Assembly (NCBI GenBank): GCA_023268355.1
Contig: JALNJK010000005.1
Location: 1 to 64,000 of the forward strand
DNA length: 64,000 bases
Reading direction: 5' to 3'
From: Candidatus Terraquivivens tengchongensis
GTDB taxonomy: Archaea; Thermoproteota; Nitrososphaeria_A; Caldarchaeales; Wolframiiraptoraceae
The notes beneath the pieces were generated by a model. It had not been told where the DNA came from. It worked only from the letters and a program-made list of their open reading frames with translations, and did no database searches. The position numbers were made by a program, and so were the translations under genes. This document shows positions 26,170 to 35,241 of the stretch, one piece after another. Each line of letters opens with the position of its first letter. The first letter of the stretch is position 1.

Positions 26170-26436
26170 TTAAGGCAACGACATGTAGTAGTATCCATAA
26201 TTGTCTTTGTTTGTGACTGTGTAGGTGACTTCCGACCATACCTGCGGCCCACTCTTCAACTGGAATGCTTGCGATGTTATCGGGTCTATTATGACGGGTG
26301 CTGTAAAGTCATTCAATGAGCCAGAGCCGGTGAACTCCTTCAAGATATCAGTAACGTCTGAACCGGAAGTTATTTGGACAGTGTGGGTTCCAGGTGCTGC
26401 TGGAAACGTCTGTTTCCATGCATCATATGCAACCAC
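26170..26436 (-). CDS. Small uncharacterised protein, possibly exported; start unclear
   Basis: From the GTG at 26436 this encodes 88 residues rich in Thr, Ser and aromatic residues (HTVQITSGSDVT, YTVTNKDNYGYYYMSLP) that look like a beta-rich extracellular domain. The same frame continues upstream for about 17 codons without stop and encodes a hydrophobic stretch (FQALLLFGLNAFSS). That resembles a signal or pilin-type helix, but it has no ATG, GTG or TTG before an in-frame TAG at about position 26484. The gene may be missing its start, use a rare start, or be a decayed fragment. It lies 97 nt downstream of the HTH regulator on the same strand. No family is recognised. Confidence 0.4.
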   Translation of the reverse strand: MVAYDAWKQTFPAAPGTHTVQITSGSDVTDILKEFTGSGSLNDFTAPVIIDPITSQAFQLKSGPQVWSEVTYTVTNKDNYGYYYMSLP

Positions 26437-26532
26437 TGATGAAAATGCGTTGAGACCGAAGAGTAGTAAGGCTTGAAAGGGTAACTATCATACCATTCGG
26501 AACTGAAAAATTCTCGCGTCAAAATGGGATGC

Positions 26533-27267
26533 TTAGCGGTATAGGTTGCGTAGTGAGCTTATAAGTGATTGTATGTCTTGCTTGAGTGACAGGACGAATG
26601 GCATGCCTTCGTGCTCTGCCAGCGTTATGGCTAGCTCGTCCACATCTTCGGGCTTTGTGGGCCCATGGATTACTATCATCCTGGGCTTTATCGGGTATAT
26701 CTTCACTGCGATCAAAGGTGAGCGACCCCTGCTTACGCCGACGAAGACCAGCGCCCTCATGGAGTTCGTACCGAACAATCTTAGAAAATCTGTTGCGTCC
26801 ATGAATTTTATGGCGTTCAGGCTGTCCACGACTGTGTACCCGTATACTGGCTGGTCCTGTCCTTCCTTGCCGGCCAGGATTACACCATCCACAGCCTCCG
26901 TAACTTCTTTGACAGATTTTGCCTTAGGAAACTCTGCCATGTCTAAGATAACGTTACTGAGATCTTTCGTCGTTGTTGTGAACTTCTTTATATGAACGCC
27001 ACCCCTCTTGGAATCTATCTCTATCAGCGCTGTGACGAATTTCCTAAGAAAGATAGTTCCTGGCGATTTTCGTCGATTCTTTTCGTAATCGTTCAAAACA
27101 GACGGTGCTATGCCCATGTGCCTTGCCAGCTCACTTTGGCCGAGCTCAAACAGAAGCCTCCATTTCTTCATCACGTCGCCAGGAGTTTTAGAAAGTATTA
27201 TCTCACCAGCTATTCTGTTCATTAAAGCCTCTTCCATCGCCCCATACGTGCCAGCAGAGCTACCCAT
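26533..27267 (-). CDS. Archaeal XRE-type HTH transcriptional regulator with C-terminal sensor-like domain
   Basis: A 244-residue protein. Residues about 30-85 form a Cro/CI helix-turn-helix (LGQSELARHMGIAPSVLNDY). It is followed by an alpha/beta domain of about 150 residues (DGVILAGKEGQDQPVYGYTVVDSL, quoted in part) that recurs in predicted archaeal regulators of unknown ligand. The N-terminal 30 residues also look helical. It diverges from the duplicated-domain gene at 27334 across a 66-nt AT-rich spacer, so it may control that gene or itself. Target and ligand are unknown. Confidence 0.75.
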   Translation of the reverse strand: MGSSAGTYGAMEEALMNRIAGEIILSKTPGDVMKKWRLLFELGQSELARHMGIAPSVLNDYEKNRRKSPGTIFLRKFVTALIEIDSKRGGVHIKKFTTTTKDLSNVILDMAEFPKAKSVKEVTEAVDGVILAGKEGQDQPVYGYTVVDSLNAIKFMDATDFLRLFGTNSMRALVFVGVSRGRSPLIAVKIYPIKPRMIVIHGPTKPEDVDELAITLAEHEGMPFVLSLKQDIQSLISSLRNLYR

Positions 27268-27333
27268 CTACAATGATTTTATTGAGGAACCTAAATATAT
27301 TAATATTTTAGTGCTGAAGTAAGACAATATAGG

Positions 27334-28068
27334 ATGGGAAAGAAAAACACACGTATGAAGAAGGTTAAACCACCTGTCGCAATAGAAGTCTCAGATATTT
27401 TAAACCTGGCTAGGCTAGCTATGAGTAGGGTTGACATTCAACCATTATTCTGGCACTTCAGGTGGAAAAACCAGCCGATACTCGGCTACCTTTCGTCCAT
27501 ACCGTATTGGTACGGAAATTTGCCGATATTTGCATACACAAAACTCGATTGCAAATTGAAAAGTTACATAGCGTACATGAGTGTCGAGAAGGAGGAGGTC
27601 TTATTGACAGATAGCAACGACGATAGCCGGTACATGTATGGCGCGGTTGTTGAAACGGAGAACGAACCTCCGTTTATAACGGAAGCCCTTTCTGGGCGCA
27701 ACAAGCTGAAAGATAAGCCAGTACTCATAAAAGCAGGAAACCTAAACTCTCTAATCAGGATGCTGATCATACTATCAGATACGAATTCTTCGCCACCTTT
27801 ATGGTACTTTGAGTTTAAGGGCAAGCATGTGCTAGGTCTTATAGCTCCTTTCTTTGACTATTATGACGCCAATGCTTTACCGGTTTTCTTCTACATAGAA
27901 AGCGATACAAAGCCTCCAGCGTCATTCATAAGATACATCTCACTTAAAACTGGAGAGGAGATTTCGTACGTGCCATACATAAGCGATATGAAGTACTTCT
28001 ACGGCAGGATAGTGAACGTTAAGTCTATGCCCTTCTTTACCGGCCCTGATTTGGAGTACCGCAGGTAA
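27334..28068 (+). CDS. Uncharacterised protein made of two related repeats
   Basis: A 244-residue protein with no family I recognise. It is an internal duplication. Residues about 20-114 contain PLFWHFRWKNQPILGY, LPIFAYTK, YIAYMSV and RYMYGAVV. Residues about 135-235 contain PLWYFEFKGKHVLGL, LPVFFYIE, FIRYISL and KYFYGRIV in the same order and spacing. Both repeats end with a PPF/MPFF turn. The repeats are rich in aromatic residues and predicted beta strands, and there is no signal sequence or membrane segment. A basic N-terminal tail (MGKKNTRMKKVKP) could touch nucleic acid. It is divergent from an HTH regulator. Confidence 0.7.
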   Translation: MGKKNTRMKKVKPPVAIEVSDILNLARLAMSRVDIQPLFWHFRWKNQPILGYLSSIPYWYGNLPIFAYTKLDCKLKSYIAYMSVEKEEVLLTDSNDDSRYMYGAVVETENEPPFITEALSGRNKLKDKPVLIKAGNLNSLIRMLIILSDTNSSPPLWYFEFKGKHVLGLIAPFFDYYDANALPVFFYIESDTKPPASFIRYISLKTGEEISYVPYISDMKYFYGRIVNVKSMPFFTGPDLEYRR

Positions 28069-28093
28069 ATTTTTACAAACTCCCAACCTCTTG

Positions 28094-28237
28094 ATGGATG
28101 CCAGCTCCTTATCGAACTCTATTCATTTTAAATACTGTAGAGGTTTTTCATGCATTGACTACATAATTTTATTGCTAAAGGGTGAATTCAGGCAAAAAAC
28201 CTGTAAATGTTACAATTTTAGCCCAAGATTGTGTTAA
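28094..28237 (+). CDS. Possible 47-residue cysteine-containing small protein
   Basis: A short frame (MDASSLSNSIHFKYCRGF...) fills the spacer between the duplicated-domain gene and the thermosome. It has five cysteines (residues 15, 20, 37, 39 and 47), including a CKC pair, and a central hydrophobic stretch (IDYIILLL). The cysteine content exceeds that of its neighbours and could mean a small metal-binding protein. No start signal is convincing, codon use is not distinctive, and chance cannot be excluded. Confidence 0.25.
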   Translation: MDASSLSNSIHFKYCRGFSCIDYIILLLKGEFRQKTCKCYNFSPRLC

Positions 28238-28287
28238 AATTTATTAGATGGCTAAGTTAGCCGTTGTTTCTGGAGTGTGAGTATTGT

Positions 28288-29949
28288 ATGGCTTCAGCTG
28301 AAGTAGGTGTAGCACAACCAGTCATAATTCTAAAAGAAGGTACGCAGAGATCTAGGGGTAGAGATGCACAATCATCAAACATCATGGTTGCAAAAATTAT
28401 AGCGGAAAGTATGAGGTCGTCGCTCGGACCAAGAGGGATGGACAAAATGCTGGTTGACAGCTTCGGTGACGTCGTCATAACAAACGACGGTGCCACGATA
28501 CTTAAGGAGATGGACGTTGAGCACCCCGTGGCTAAAATGCTCGTCGAGGTAGCTAAAGCGCAGGACTCAGAGGTCGGTGACGGGACAACTACGGCCGTCG
28601 TCTTGGCAGGGGAACTCCTTGCTAAAGCTGAGGAATTAATCGAGAAAGAAGTGCATCCAAGCGTAATAATTGAGGGATACCGTAAGGCGGCCGTGAAGGC
28701 CCTCGAGATACTTGATGAGATAAGCTACCCGGTAAGCCCGAACGACAGGGATATGCTGATTAAGGTCGCTAAGACCTCGATAGCAAGCAAGCTCGTATCC
28801 GAGGAGTCAGATTACTTGTCGAACTTGGCAGTAGATGCTGTGCTAAAGGTTGCTGAGAAAGTTGACGGAAAGTGGCACGTTGACTTGGATGATATTTTGC
28901 TCGTTAAGAAGAGCGGCCAGTCGTTACGCGACACGAAGCTCATCGAAGGGATCGTTCTGGACAAAGAAGTCGTTCACCCAGACATGCCGAAACTGGTCAG
29001 GAACGCAAAGATAGCCATACTCGACGCGCCCTTAGAGATTGAGAAGACGGAGTTTGATGCAAAGCTCCACATTGAAACTCCGGAACAGATGAAGGCTTTC
29101 ATGAAGCAGGAAGAGGATATGCTAAGAGACATGGTCAACAAGATTATATCGGTCGGTGCAAACGTTGTCATCTGTCAGAAGGGCATCGATGACCTAGCGC
29201 AGTACTTCCTCGCAAAAGCAGGTATTTTGGCGGTACGTAGGGTTAAGAAGTCTGATATGGATAAACTCGCCAAGGCCACAAACGGTAGGGTCATCTCAAG
29301 AATTGACGACTTAACGCCTGAAGATCTAGGAAGGGCAGCACTCGTCGAGGAAAGGCGTGTTGGTGAAGACAAAATGGTCTTCATCGAAGGATGCGAGAAC
29401 CCGAAGTCGATAAGCATACTCATTAGGGGAGGTACACAGAGGATAGTTGACGAGGCTGAGCGCTCGCTAAAGGATGCGATAAACGTTGTCAAGGATGTTA
29501 TAGTCGAGGGCAAGGTGGTAGCGGGCGGTGGTGCTCCCGAGATAGAGCTAGCCATGAGACTCCGCGATTATGCTAATACCTTGGCCGGTAAGGAGCAGCT
29601 GGCTGTTAACAAGTTTGCCGAAGCGTTAGAGATAGTGCCATCGCAACTTGCCGAGAATGCGGGCATGGACCCAATAGAGACGATAGTTAACCTGACGAGC
29701 GAGCACAAGAAGGGCAACAAGTGGGCAGGTGTCGACGTCTTTAATGCCAGGATATCCGACATGTTTAAGCGCGACGTTATTGAGCCGTTACTCGTTAAGA
29801 AGCAGACAATAAAGTCGGCGGTCGAGGCCGCCTCGATGATACTCAAGATAGACGATATAATCGCCGCATCAAGATTAGAAGAAAAAGCTCCAAAGACTGG
29901 AAAGGAAGAAGGAAAAGTTGGAGAAGGAGAAGAAGGATCTTTCGATTGA
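28288..29949 (+). CDS. thsA: Thermosome subunit (group II chaperonin)
   Basis: An ATP-driven cytoplasmic folding chamber subunit, about 553 residues from the ATG at 28288. It has [12 protein letters not shown] near residue 45, the nucleotide loop NDGATIL, the catalytic GDGTTTAVV motif, and in the equatorial C-terminal half [10 protein letters not shown] and the GVDVFNARI block. The C-terminal tail is charged and ends in acidic residues rather than the GGM repeats found in some homologues. An in-frame TTG at 28264 would add eight atypical residues, so the ATG is preferred. The last 32 nt overlap rpoK. Confidence 0.96.
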   Translation: MASAEVGVAQPVIILKEGTQRSRGRDAQSSNIMVAKIIAESMRSSLGPRGMDKMLVDSFGDVVITNDGATILKEMDVEHPVAKMLVEVAKAQDSEVGDGTTTAVVLAGELLAKAEELIEKEVHPSVIIEGYRKAAVKALEILDEISYPVSPNDRDMLIKVAKTSIASKLVSEESDYLSNLAVDAVLKVAEKVDGKWHVDLDDILLVKKSGQSLRDTKLIEGIVLDKEVVHPDMPKLVRNAKIAILDAPLEIEKTEFDAKLHIETPEQMKAFMKQEEDMLRDMVNKIISVGANVVICQKGIDDLAQYFLAKAGILAVRRVKKSDMDKLAKATNGRVISRIDDLTPEDLGRAALVEERRVGEDKMVFIEGCENPKSISILIRGGTQRIVDEAERSLKDAINVVKDVIVEGKVVAGGGAPEIELAMRLRDYANTLAGKEQLAVNKFAEALEIVPSQLAENAGMDPIETIVNLTSEHKKGNKWAGVDVFNARISDMFKRDVIEPLLVKKQTIKSAVEAASMILKIDDIIAASRLEEKAPKTGKEEGKVGEGEEGSFD

Positions 29950-30181
29950 ATACAAAGGATTGACAAGGTACGAGAAAGCAAGGATAATTGGTGGGAGGGC
30001 ACTTCAGCTTTCGCTTGGTGCCTTCCCACTCATTGAGACAAGGCCCGGCGATACCGTAATAGACATAGCCAAACGAGAACTCGAAGCAGGTGTTCTGCCG
30101 ATTATAATAAGACGGAAGAGACCTGACGGCTCTTATGTTGACATCCAGCTCCAAGAGTTGCTTGAAAAACAAATTGTTTAA
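29918..30181 (+). CDS. rpoK: DNA-directed RNA polymerase subunit K (Rpb6 homologue)
   Basis: An 87-residue RNA polymerase assembly subunit. The core [20 protein letters not shown] and the terminal [20 protein letters not shown] segment are those of RpoK/Rpb6/omega. The start is a TTG at 29918 inside the thermosome gene, giving a 32-nt overlap and a charged N-terminal tail. A second TTG at the LTRYEK position would leave only the core. Coupling of a chaperonin gene with an RNA polymerase gene is unusual in layout. Confidence 0.93.
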   Translation: MEKEKKDLSIEYKGLTRYEKARIIGGRALQLSLGAFPLIETRPGDTVIDIAKRELEAGVLPIIIRRKRPDGSYVDIQLQELLEKQIV

Positions 30182-30254
30182 TTTTTTATTGTATTCCTAT
30201 CGTACTTCTCTTAAAATCGTTAGTACATACTACTCGAATGTTTTTGACATCAAC

Positions 30255-30263
30255 CTTTATAAG
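30255..30263 (+). promoter_or_regulatory. TATA box of the DUF763 gene
   Basis: CTTTATAAG is centred about 58 nt before the ATG at 30317, predicting a leader of about 30 nt. That leader contains an AGGTGATG ribosome-binding sequence about 10 nt before the start. Confidence 0.45.
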
Positions 30264-30316
30264 AAATAACCGCTTCTCCATAAATTACGCATATAATATT
30301 CAGGTGATGCTGACAG

Positions 30317-31414
30317 ATGTATCGAGCAGGAATAAGAGAACTTGAAGCATCGTACAAAAAGCTCTCGTCTTGGTACTATAAAGTTGCAAGGTCCATCACC
30401 TGGAGCGTTATAAGGGCTTTTATAGATAATTACAGTCCATCAAAGTTCACACGAATTTTGGCCAGCCCTTTATGCTTTGATCTTTTAACAGTCGCTACTG
30501 GGTTAGACGAGTTGGGTAGTGGGTCTACCACGATCATTGGTGCCATACTAAAAGATGTTCTCACACCCGCTGACGGCATAGCGATACTTGGTGGAAAGAG
30601 TCTTGCTAGGTTCGACGTTCCCAATGAGCTTGATGCTGTTGCAACTGAGCTTGGCCTTACGAGCGAAGAGGTTGAGCACCTAAAGTACTGTAGCCGAATG
30701 GTGGCAAAGGTAGACGAAGCAGCCATACAAGATGGTTTCCACTTATACCATCATATGATGGCTGTATCGTATGACGGTTTTTGGGCCGTCGTCCAACAGG
30801 GAATTAACCCAATATCTTGCAAGGCCAGAAGGTACCACTGGTTCTCCGGCAAAGTCAAAAGCTTCGTAGAAGAGCCTCATGAGGGCATAGTCAGTCAAGA
30901 AAAGTCGAAGCTTGTCCTGGATATGACTGCGAAGGAGAGCGAAGAGGCAAGGCATGCATCGATCGAACTAATAGTTTACGACTTCAAAAAATTGAGGCAC
31001 GTGTACAACGTTGCTAAACAAAGGACGCAAACGAATCTTTCTTTATGGTTTGATTCGCCTAGGATAGAAAGCTTCGTCGAGTTGCCGCTTAGGATAAACT
31101 TGAAGTTAATCAAGAGCATCAACTCGAATCCGCCAGCAAACTATGAGGGTTTGCTGGCGATAAGGGGCGTAGGGCCGGAGACAGTAAGGTTTCTCGCCTT
31201 CGGGTGTAGATGGTTATACGACATAGTACCGAGTATGAACGACCCTGCCGTGATTTTGGACGAATTTACCACTTACACTCCGAACAAAGAAGAAGAAAGG
31301 ATGATTTTCGAGGTAATCTCAGCAATAGAGTTATCCAACCTTCCAGTTGAATTGAAAAATCGCGCACTCCATAAAGTAAATGCGTGGTTGACACAAAAGG
31401 AGTTTAGTGCTTAA
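30317..31414 (+). CDS. DUF763-family protein
   Basis: This 365-residue protein matches the DUF763 pattern: a GGKSLARFD-type motif near residue 92, [22 protein letters not shown] (quoted in part: [10 protein letters not shown]), the ARRYHWFSG block and a late helix-hairpin-helix-like segment, [19 protein letters not shown]. The hairpin motif suggests DNA or RNA binding. No enzyme activity is established for the family as far as I know. It has its own TATA box and converges with the inositol-phosphate synthase gene, overlapping by 11 nt. Confidence 0.8.
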   Translation: MYRAGIRELEASYKKLSSWYYKVARSITWSVIRAFIDNYSPSKFTRILASPLCFDLLTVATGLDELGSGSTTIIGAILKDVLTPADGIAILGGKSLARFDVPNELDAVATELGLTSEEVEHLKYCSRMVAKVDEAAIQDGFHLYHHMMAVSYDGFWAVVQQGINPISCKARRYHWFSGKVKSFVEEPHEGIVSQEKSKLVLDMTAKESEEARHASIELIVYDFKKLRHVYNVAKQRTQTNLSLWFDSPRIESFVELPLRINLKLIKSINSNPPANYEGLLAIRGVGPETVRFLAFGCRWLYDIVPSMNDPAVILDEFTTYTPNKEEERMIFEVISAIELSNLPVELKNRALHKVNAWLTQKEFSA

Positions 31415-32498
31415 CGTCACTTGCTGCGCCCTTTATGAATTCTTCTACCATCGCCCTTGCAACCTCGTCTGGATATTGAATCGGCGGCGATTTCATGAAA
31501 TATGCCGAGGGGCCTATTAACACACCAGCTATGCCCCTGTCCATCGCTATCTTCACACAACGTATAGCATCTATGGCGACACCAGCTGAATTTGGTGAAT
31601 CCCACACTTCAAGCTTCAGCTCTATATTAAGGGGTGCATTGCCAAAGGCCTTTCCTTCTATCCTGATGTAAGCCCACTTCCTGTCCAAAAGCCATGGGAC
31701 GTAATCGCTGGGTCCTATATGGATGTTCTGCTCACCTATGTCGTAAGGTATGAGCGATGTGACGGCCTGCGTTTTGGAAATCTTCTTTGACGTCAGCCTC
31801 TCCCTCTCGAGCATGTTTAAGAAATCCGTGTTTCCACCGACGTTCAGCTGCATTACCCTCTCGACCTTCACGCCCCTATCAACGAGTAGCTTCACCAAAA
31901 CCCTGTTGACGATAGTAGCACCTACCTGAGACTTGATGTCATCGCCGATAATTGGTACGCCCCTCTTCTCGAATATCTTCTGCCAACGGGGTTCTCTAGC
32001 TATGAAGACTGGTATGCCGTTGACAAAGCCGCAACCTGCTGCAAGCGCCTGCTCGACGTACCACTTGGTAGCGGACTCACTTCCTACTGGTAGGAAGTTT
32101 ATGACGACGTCTACCTTGTTGCTCTTCAGAACGTCTGCAACATCAACCGTAGGTGACGGGTGCTTTTCGATTACCTCAGATAGGTACTTCCCTAAACTGT
32201 CATGTGTCATACCCCTCATCACCTCGACACCGAGCCTCGGCACGTCTGCGAACTTTAGGGTGTTATTTGGTGGGGCGAATATCGCCTCGGAGAGGTCCTT
32301 CCCTACCTTGTTTTTGTCTATATCAAAAGCCGCTGCGAACTCTATGTCGGAGACATGATAATCTCCAAGCCTTACGTGCATGAGACCGGGTACTAATTCG
32401 TTCTCGTCCGCATTTTTATAGAACTCCACACCTTGCACAAGCGCCGATGCACAATTACCTACGCCAATTATACCTACCCTGATCTTACCCACGTCCAC
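31404..32498 (-). CDS. ino1: myo-Inositol-1-phosphate synthase
   Basis: Converts glucose-6-phosphate to L-myo-inositol-1-phosphate with NAD. The product goes into archaeal phospholipids and, in thermophiles, into compatible solutes. The 364-residue protein has the Rossmann loop [16 protein letters not shown] near residue 8, the [15 protein letters not shown] block, and [13 protein letters not shown], the signature of the prokaryotic-length enzyme. Starts are GTG (32498) or GTG two codons later, after a GGTGAGG site. Downstream of PadR on the same strand. Confidence 0.93.
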   Translation of the reverse strand: MDVGKIRVGIIGVGNCASALVQGVEFYKNADENELVPGLMHVRLGDYHVSDIEFAAAFDIDKNKVGKDLSEAIFAPPNNTLKFADVPRLGVEVMRGMTHDSLGKYLSEVIEKHPSPTVDVADVLKSNKVDVVINFLPVGSESATKWYVEQALAAGCGFVNGIPVFIAREPRWQKIFEKRGVPIIGDDIKSQVGATIVNRVLVKLLVDRGVKVERVMQLNVGGNTDFLNMLERERLTSKKISKTQAVTSLIPYDIGEQNIHIGPSDYVPWLLDRKWAYIRIEGKAFGNAPLNIELKLEVWDSPNSAGVAIDAIRCVKIAMDRGIAGVLIGPSAYFMKSPPIQYPDEVARAMVEEFIKGAASDVKH

Positions 32499-32531
32499 CT
32501 CACCAGAATTTTATGGTCATAAACTACTGTA

Positions 32532-32864
32532 TTAATCTTTTTTCTCGGCAAAAAGTTGGGCCCTGAGGTTATCCAAGAACTCTTTGGCTTTCTCGAGGAA
32601 CTCCTCGCCCTTTTTTGTTATCCTGTAATACGTCCTGGGTGGTCCCACTTCGCTCGGAACGGTTTGGGATACTGCTACAAGCCCTTCCTTCTGCAGCATG
32701 TAAAGCACGACGTAGCATGTAACCTTCCCTGGTCTGAACCCAAACCTCTTCTCTATCATCCTTTCGACCTCGTAACCGTAGAGGGGCCCCTCCTTTAGCA
32801 AGCTGAGTATGTAGAGCCAAAGGTTTTCCTTCGTCAGCTTTCGAACGAGGCGCTGGAATGCCAT
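32532..32864 (-). CDS. PadR-family transcriptional regulator
   Basis: A 110-residue winged-helix repressor-type protein. The N-terminal wing region has LYILSLLKEGPLYGYEVERM, the PadR hallmark, followed by the PGKVTCYVVLYMLQKEGLV recognition helix area, the PRTYYRITKKGEEFL wing and a C-terminal helix for dimerisation. It lies 33 nt upstream of ino1 on the same strand, so it could be in one operon with it. The inducer is unknown. Confidence 0.9.
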   Translation of the reverse strand: MAFQRLVRKLTKENLWLYILSLLKEGPLYGYEVERMIEKRFGFRPGKVTCYVVLYMLQKEGLVAVSQTVPSEVGPPRTYYRITKKGEEFLEKAKEFLDNLRAQLFAEKKD

Positions 32865-32958
32865 GGTTAATCCGTATGATGCAGTAGCCCTTTGAATAAG
32901 AACGTTTTGCCGAACATGTTAATATCAAACCGTTAGTTCGTTTAATTACGATGCAACC

Positions 32959-33741
32959 TTGGTAGATATCAGCAATCTGAAGGCCGTAATCCTAGACCTA
33001 GATGGTTGTGTGTACATAGGCGAAAAACCGGTTGAGGGTGCGGCTGAAACCATCGAAAAGCTAAGGCAGATGGGCTACCGCATACTGTTCCTTACAAACA
33101 ACTCGACGCTCTCGACAGCAGGTTACGTTAACAAGCTTAGTAGGATGGGCATACAGGTCAAGGATGAAGAAATACTAACTTCAGGTATGGCGACTGCAAA
33201 GTACATCTATGATGTCTACGGTCCATCCAAGATACTCGCCGTGACGGAGGAAGGTTTCGTTGAAGAAGCTAACCGGATGAGCCATGTCGTGGTACCTTTT
33301 GAACGTTTCCACGAAGCGGATATAGTCGTGGTAGGGCTGGATCGTAGATTCAACTACCAAAAGTTAAGAGCGGCAGTTAGGGCGATAATGTCCGGCGCGA
33401 AGTTTATTGCCACGAACGAGGACAGAACGCTTCCAACAGAAACTGGTCCGGACCCGGGTGCGGGCTCGATCGTAGCAGCAATCAAGGCCGCCACGGGTGT
33501 TGAGCCTATAGTTATAGGAAAACCCTCCAAAATTATAGTAAACATAGCCATCGAAATGTTAAACGTCAAGAACTACGAGACGATCATCGTCGGTGACAAG
33601 CTAGAGACGGATGTTCAGGCAGCAGCATCCGCAGGTATGCTTAGCGTCCTCATTTCGAGCACAGAACCAGTTGGACATCCAAAACCTGACTTTGTTATCA
33701 GTAGCATAACTTTATTACCAGAGCTCCTATCACGAAGATAG
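32959..33741 (+). CDS. HAD superfamily (subfamily IIA) phosphatase, NagD-like
   Basis: A 260-residue hydrolase. The nucleophile motif is VILDLDGCVYIGE (the two Asp near residues 11-13), motif II LTNNST, motif III lysine in GKPSK, and motif IV VGDKLETDV. A C2-type cap between motifs II and III marks subfamily IIA (NagD, phosphoglycolate or 4-nitrophenyl phosphatase-like). The substrate is not predictable. The start is TTG at 32959. It converges with the Lrp regulator, overlapping by 12 nt. Confidence 0.87.
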   Translation: MVDISNLKAVILDLDGCVYIGEKPVEGAAETIEKLRQMGYRILFLTNNSTLSTAGYVNKLSRMGIQVKDEEILTSGMATAKYIYDVYGPSKILAVTEEGFVEEANRMSHVVVPFERFHEADIVVVGLDRRFNYQKLRAAVRAIMSGAKFIATNEDRTLPTETGPDPGAGSIVAAIKAATGVEPIVIGKPSKIIVNIAIEMLNVKNYETIIVGDKLETDVQAAASAGMLSVLISSTEPVGHPKPDFVISSITLLPELLSRR

Positions 33742-34212
33742 AGTGTTGAAAATATACACGTTCGGGCTTTCCTTTAAAGTTCGTAGGACAACTCTCGTCT
33801 CGGTTGAGACCACACCTTCCATCTTTCCTATCTCATCCAGTATTTTTGCAAGAGCTTCCCTATCCTTTACCCTTAGCTTAAGCAAGCAATAATAGTCGCC
33901 CGTTACATCATGAACTTCTTGCACTTCTGGAAGAGAAACAAGTGCCTCTAACACTTTGTCGTATAGGTGCGGTTGGGCCTTTACGGCGATGAAGGCCGTC
34001 ATCGTTTTCCCTATCTTATTTTCATCGATTACCGCCTGGAACTTTTTGATGTAACCTTGCTTGATTAGCTTCTTTACCCTGCTATAAACCGCCGCCTCAC
34101 TAATGCCCAGCCTCTTGGCTATCTCGGAGTAAGAAGCCCTACCGTTCTCTTGGAGTATGTTAAGAATCATTACGTCTTTTTCGTCTAATCCAGCTTTCAT
34201 AATCATCCACAA
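33730..34212 (-). CDS. Lrp/AsnC-family transcriptional regulator
   Basis: A 160-residue full-length regulator with an N-terminal helix-turn-helix (GRASYSEIAKRLGISEAAVYSRVKKL, partly quoted: LGISEAAVYSRVKKL) and a C-terminal RAM domain with EVHDVTGDYYCLLKLRVKD, where the ligand-pocket G-D-Y appears. It binds DNA as an octamer-type assembly and often responds to amino acids. It diverges from the HDAC-family gene over a 72-nt spacer with a TATA box for that gene. Confidence 0.92.
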   Translation of the reverse strand: MWMIMKAGLDEKDVMILNILQENGRASYSEIAKRLGISEAAVYSRVKKLIKQGYIKKFQAVIDENKIGKTMTAFIAVKAQPHLYDKVLEALVSLPEVQEVHDVTGDYYCLLKLRVKDREALAKILDEIGKMEGVVSTETRVVLRTLKESPNVYIFNTLSS

Positions 34213-34246
34213 TAAGCGTTTTAGGGATATTAAGATTATGGTTATG

Positions 34247-34255
34247 TTTATAAAT
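34247..34255 (+). promoter_or_regulatory. TATA box of the HDAC-family gene
   Basis: TTTATAAAT is centred about 34 nt before the ATG at 34285, in the spacer shared with the divergent Lrp-type gene. The predicted leader is under 10 nt. Confidence 0.5.
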
Positions 34256-34284
34256 AGTCAGCGTACCAAAAAAGATTAGCAGTT

Positions 34285-35241
34285 ATGTTGACTACGGTAG
34301 CTTTGGTTAAGGGTCCTGAACTTCTGAAATACAGCTTTCCGGCACCGCACCCGATGAACTCCCGCAGAATCGAGAGCTTCTACGAAAAGGTCGAAACTTT
34401 GCCCAAGGAGATGTTAGAGGCATTAAAGATTGTTGCGCCCAAAATGGCGACGAGGGAAGAGGTAGCGCTATTTCATGACGCCGATTATATAGAGTTCGTG
34501 AATAAAAAGTCCATGGAAGGGAGGGGGTACTTAGACTCTGGCGACACACCGTCCTTTCCTGGAATCTTTGAGGCAGCCTGCTACGTGGTGGGTTCGACGC
34601 TCGAGTTATGCAGAATCATCCTTTCAGGGAGTGTAAAGAGAGGGTTCAATCCTATGGGCGGCCTCCACCATGCACGTAGATCATCGGCCTCGGGTTTTTG
34701 CGTCTTTAACGACCCAGGAGTGGCCATAACTTACCTACTCGAGGTGGCGGGCCTCGGGGCTGTCGCATATGTAGATATAGATGCCCACCACGGAGACGGC
34801 GTCTGTTATGAGTTTTATGAGGATAAAAGGGTCGTGTTCGCAGACATACACCAAGACGGTAGGACGCTTTATCCTGGTACTGGTTTTAGGCACGAGAGGG
34901 GAAGGGGCGAGGGTGAGGGTTTGAAGTTGAACATACCTTTGCCGCCAGGTTCGGGTGACGAGGAGTTTAAGGCTGCTATGCTTGAGGTGAAGGACTTCCT
35001 CATGGCACACGACTTCGATTTTATACTCTTCCAATGCGGGGCTGACGGTATAATGGGAGACCCAATCACCGATCTGAACTATACACCAGCTTCGCATAAG
35101 CTCGCTGCCGAGATTTTATGCGACGTCGCAAACAAGAAATGCGGCGGTAGGATACTCGCCATGGGTGGCGGCGGCTACAATCCAGAAAACGTAGCAGATG
35201 CTTGGACTAACGTTGTGAAGGTTTTCGTCGAGAAGCCTTAG
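34285..35241 (+). CDS. Histone deacetylase family protein (AcuC/acetylpolyamine-type)
   Basis: A 318-residue zinc deacetylase with every catalytic residue of class I/II enzymes. The paired histidines are H128-H129 (GGLHHARR), the zinc ligands D166 and H168 (DIDAHHGDG) and D254 (CGADGIMGD), and the transition-state tyrosine is Y298 (GGGGYN). It should remove acetyl groups from protein lysines, polyamines or small molecules; the substrate is unknown. Length fits AcuC/HdaH relatives. It converges with the DUF99 gene, overlapping by 4 nt. Confidence 0.88.
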   Translation: MLTTVALVKGPELLKYSFPAPHPMNSRRIESFYEKVETLPKEMLEALKIVAPKMATREEVALFHDADYIEFVNKKSMEGRGYLDSGDTPSFPGIFEAACYVVGSTLELCRIILSGSVKRGFNPMGGLHHARRSSASGFCVFNDPGVAITYLLEVAGLGAVAYVDIDAHHGDGVCYEFYEDKRVVFADIHQDGRTLYPGTGFRHERGRGEGEGLKLNIPLPPGSGDEEFKAAMLEVKDFLMAHDFDFILFQCGADGIMGDPITDLNYTPASHKLAAEILCDVANKKCGGRILAMGGGGYNPENVADAWTNVVKVFVEKP

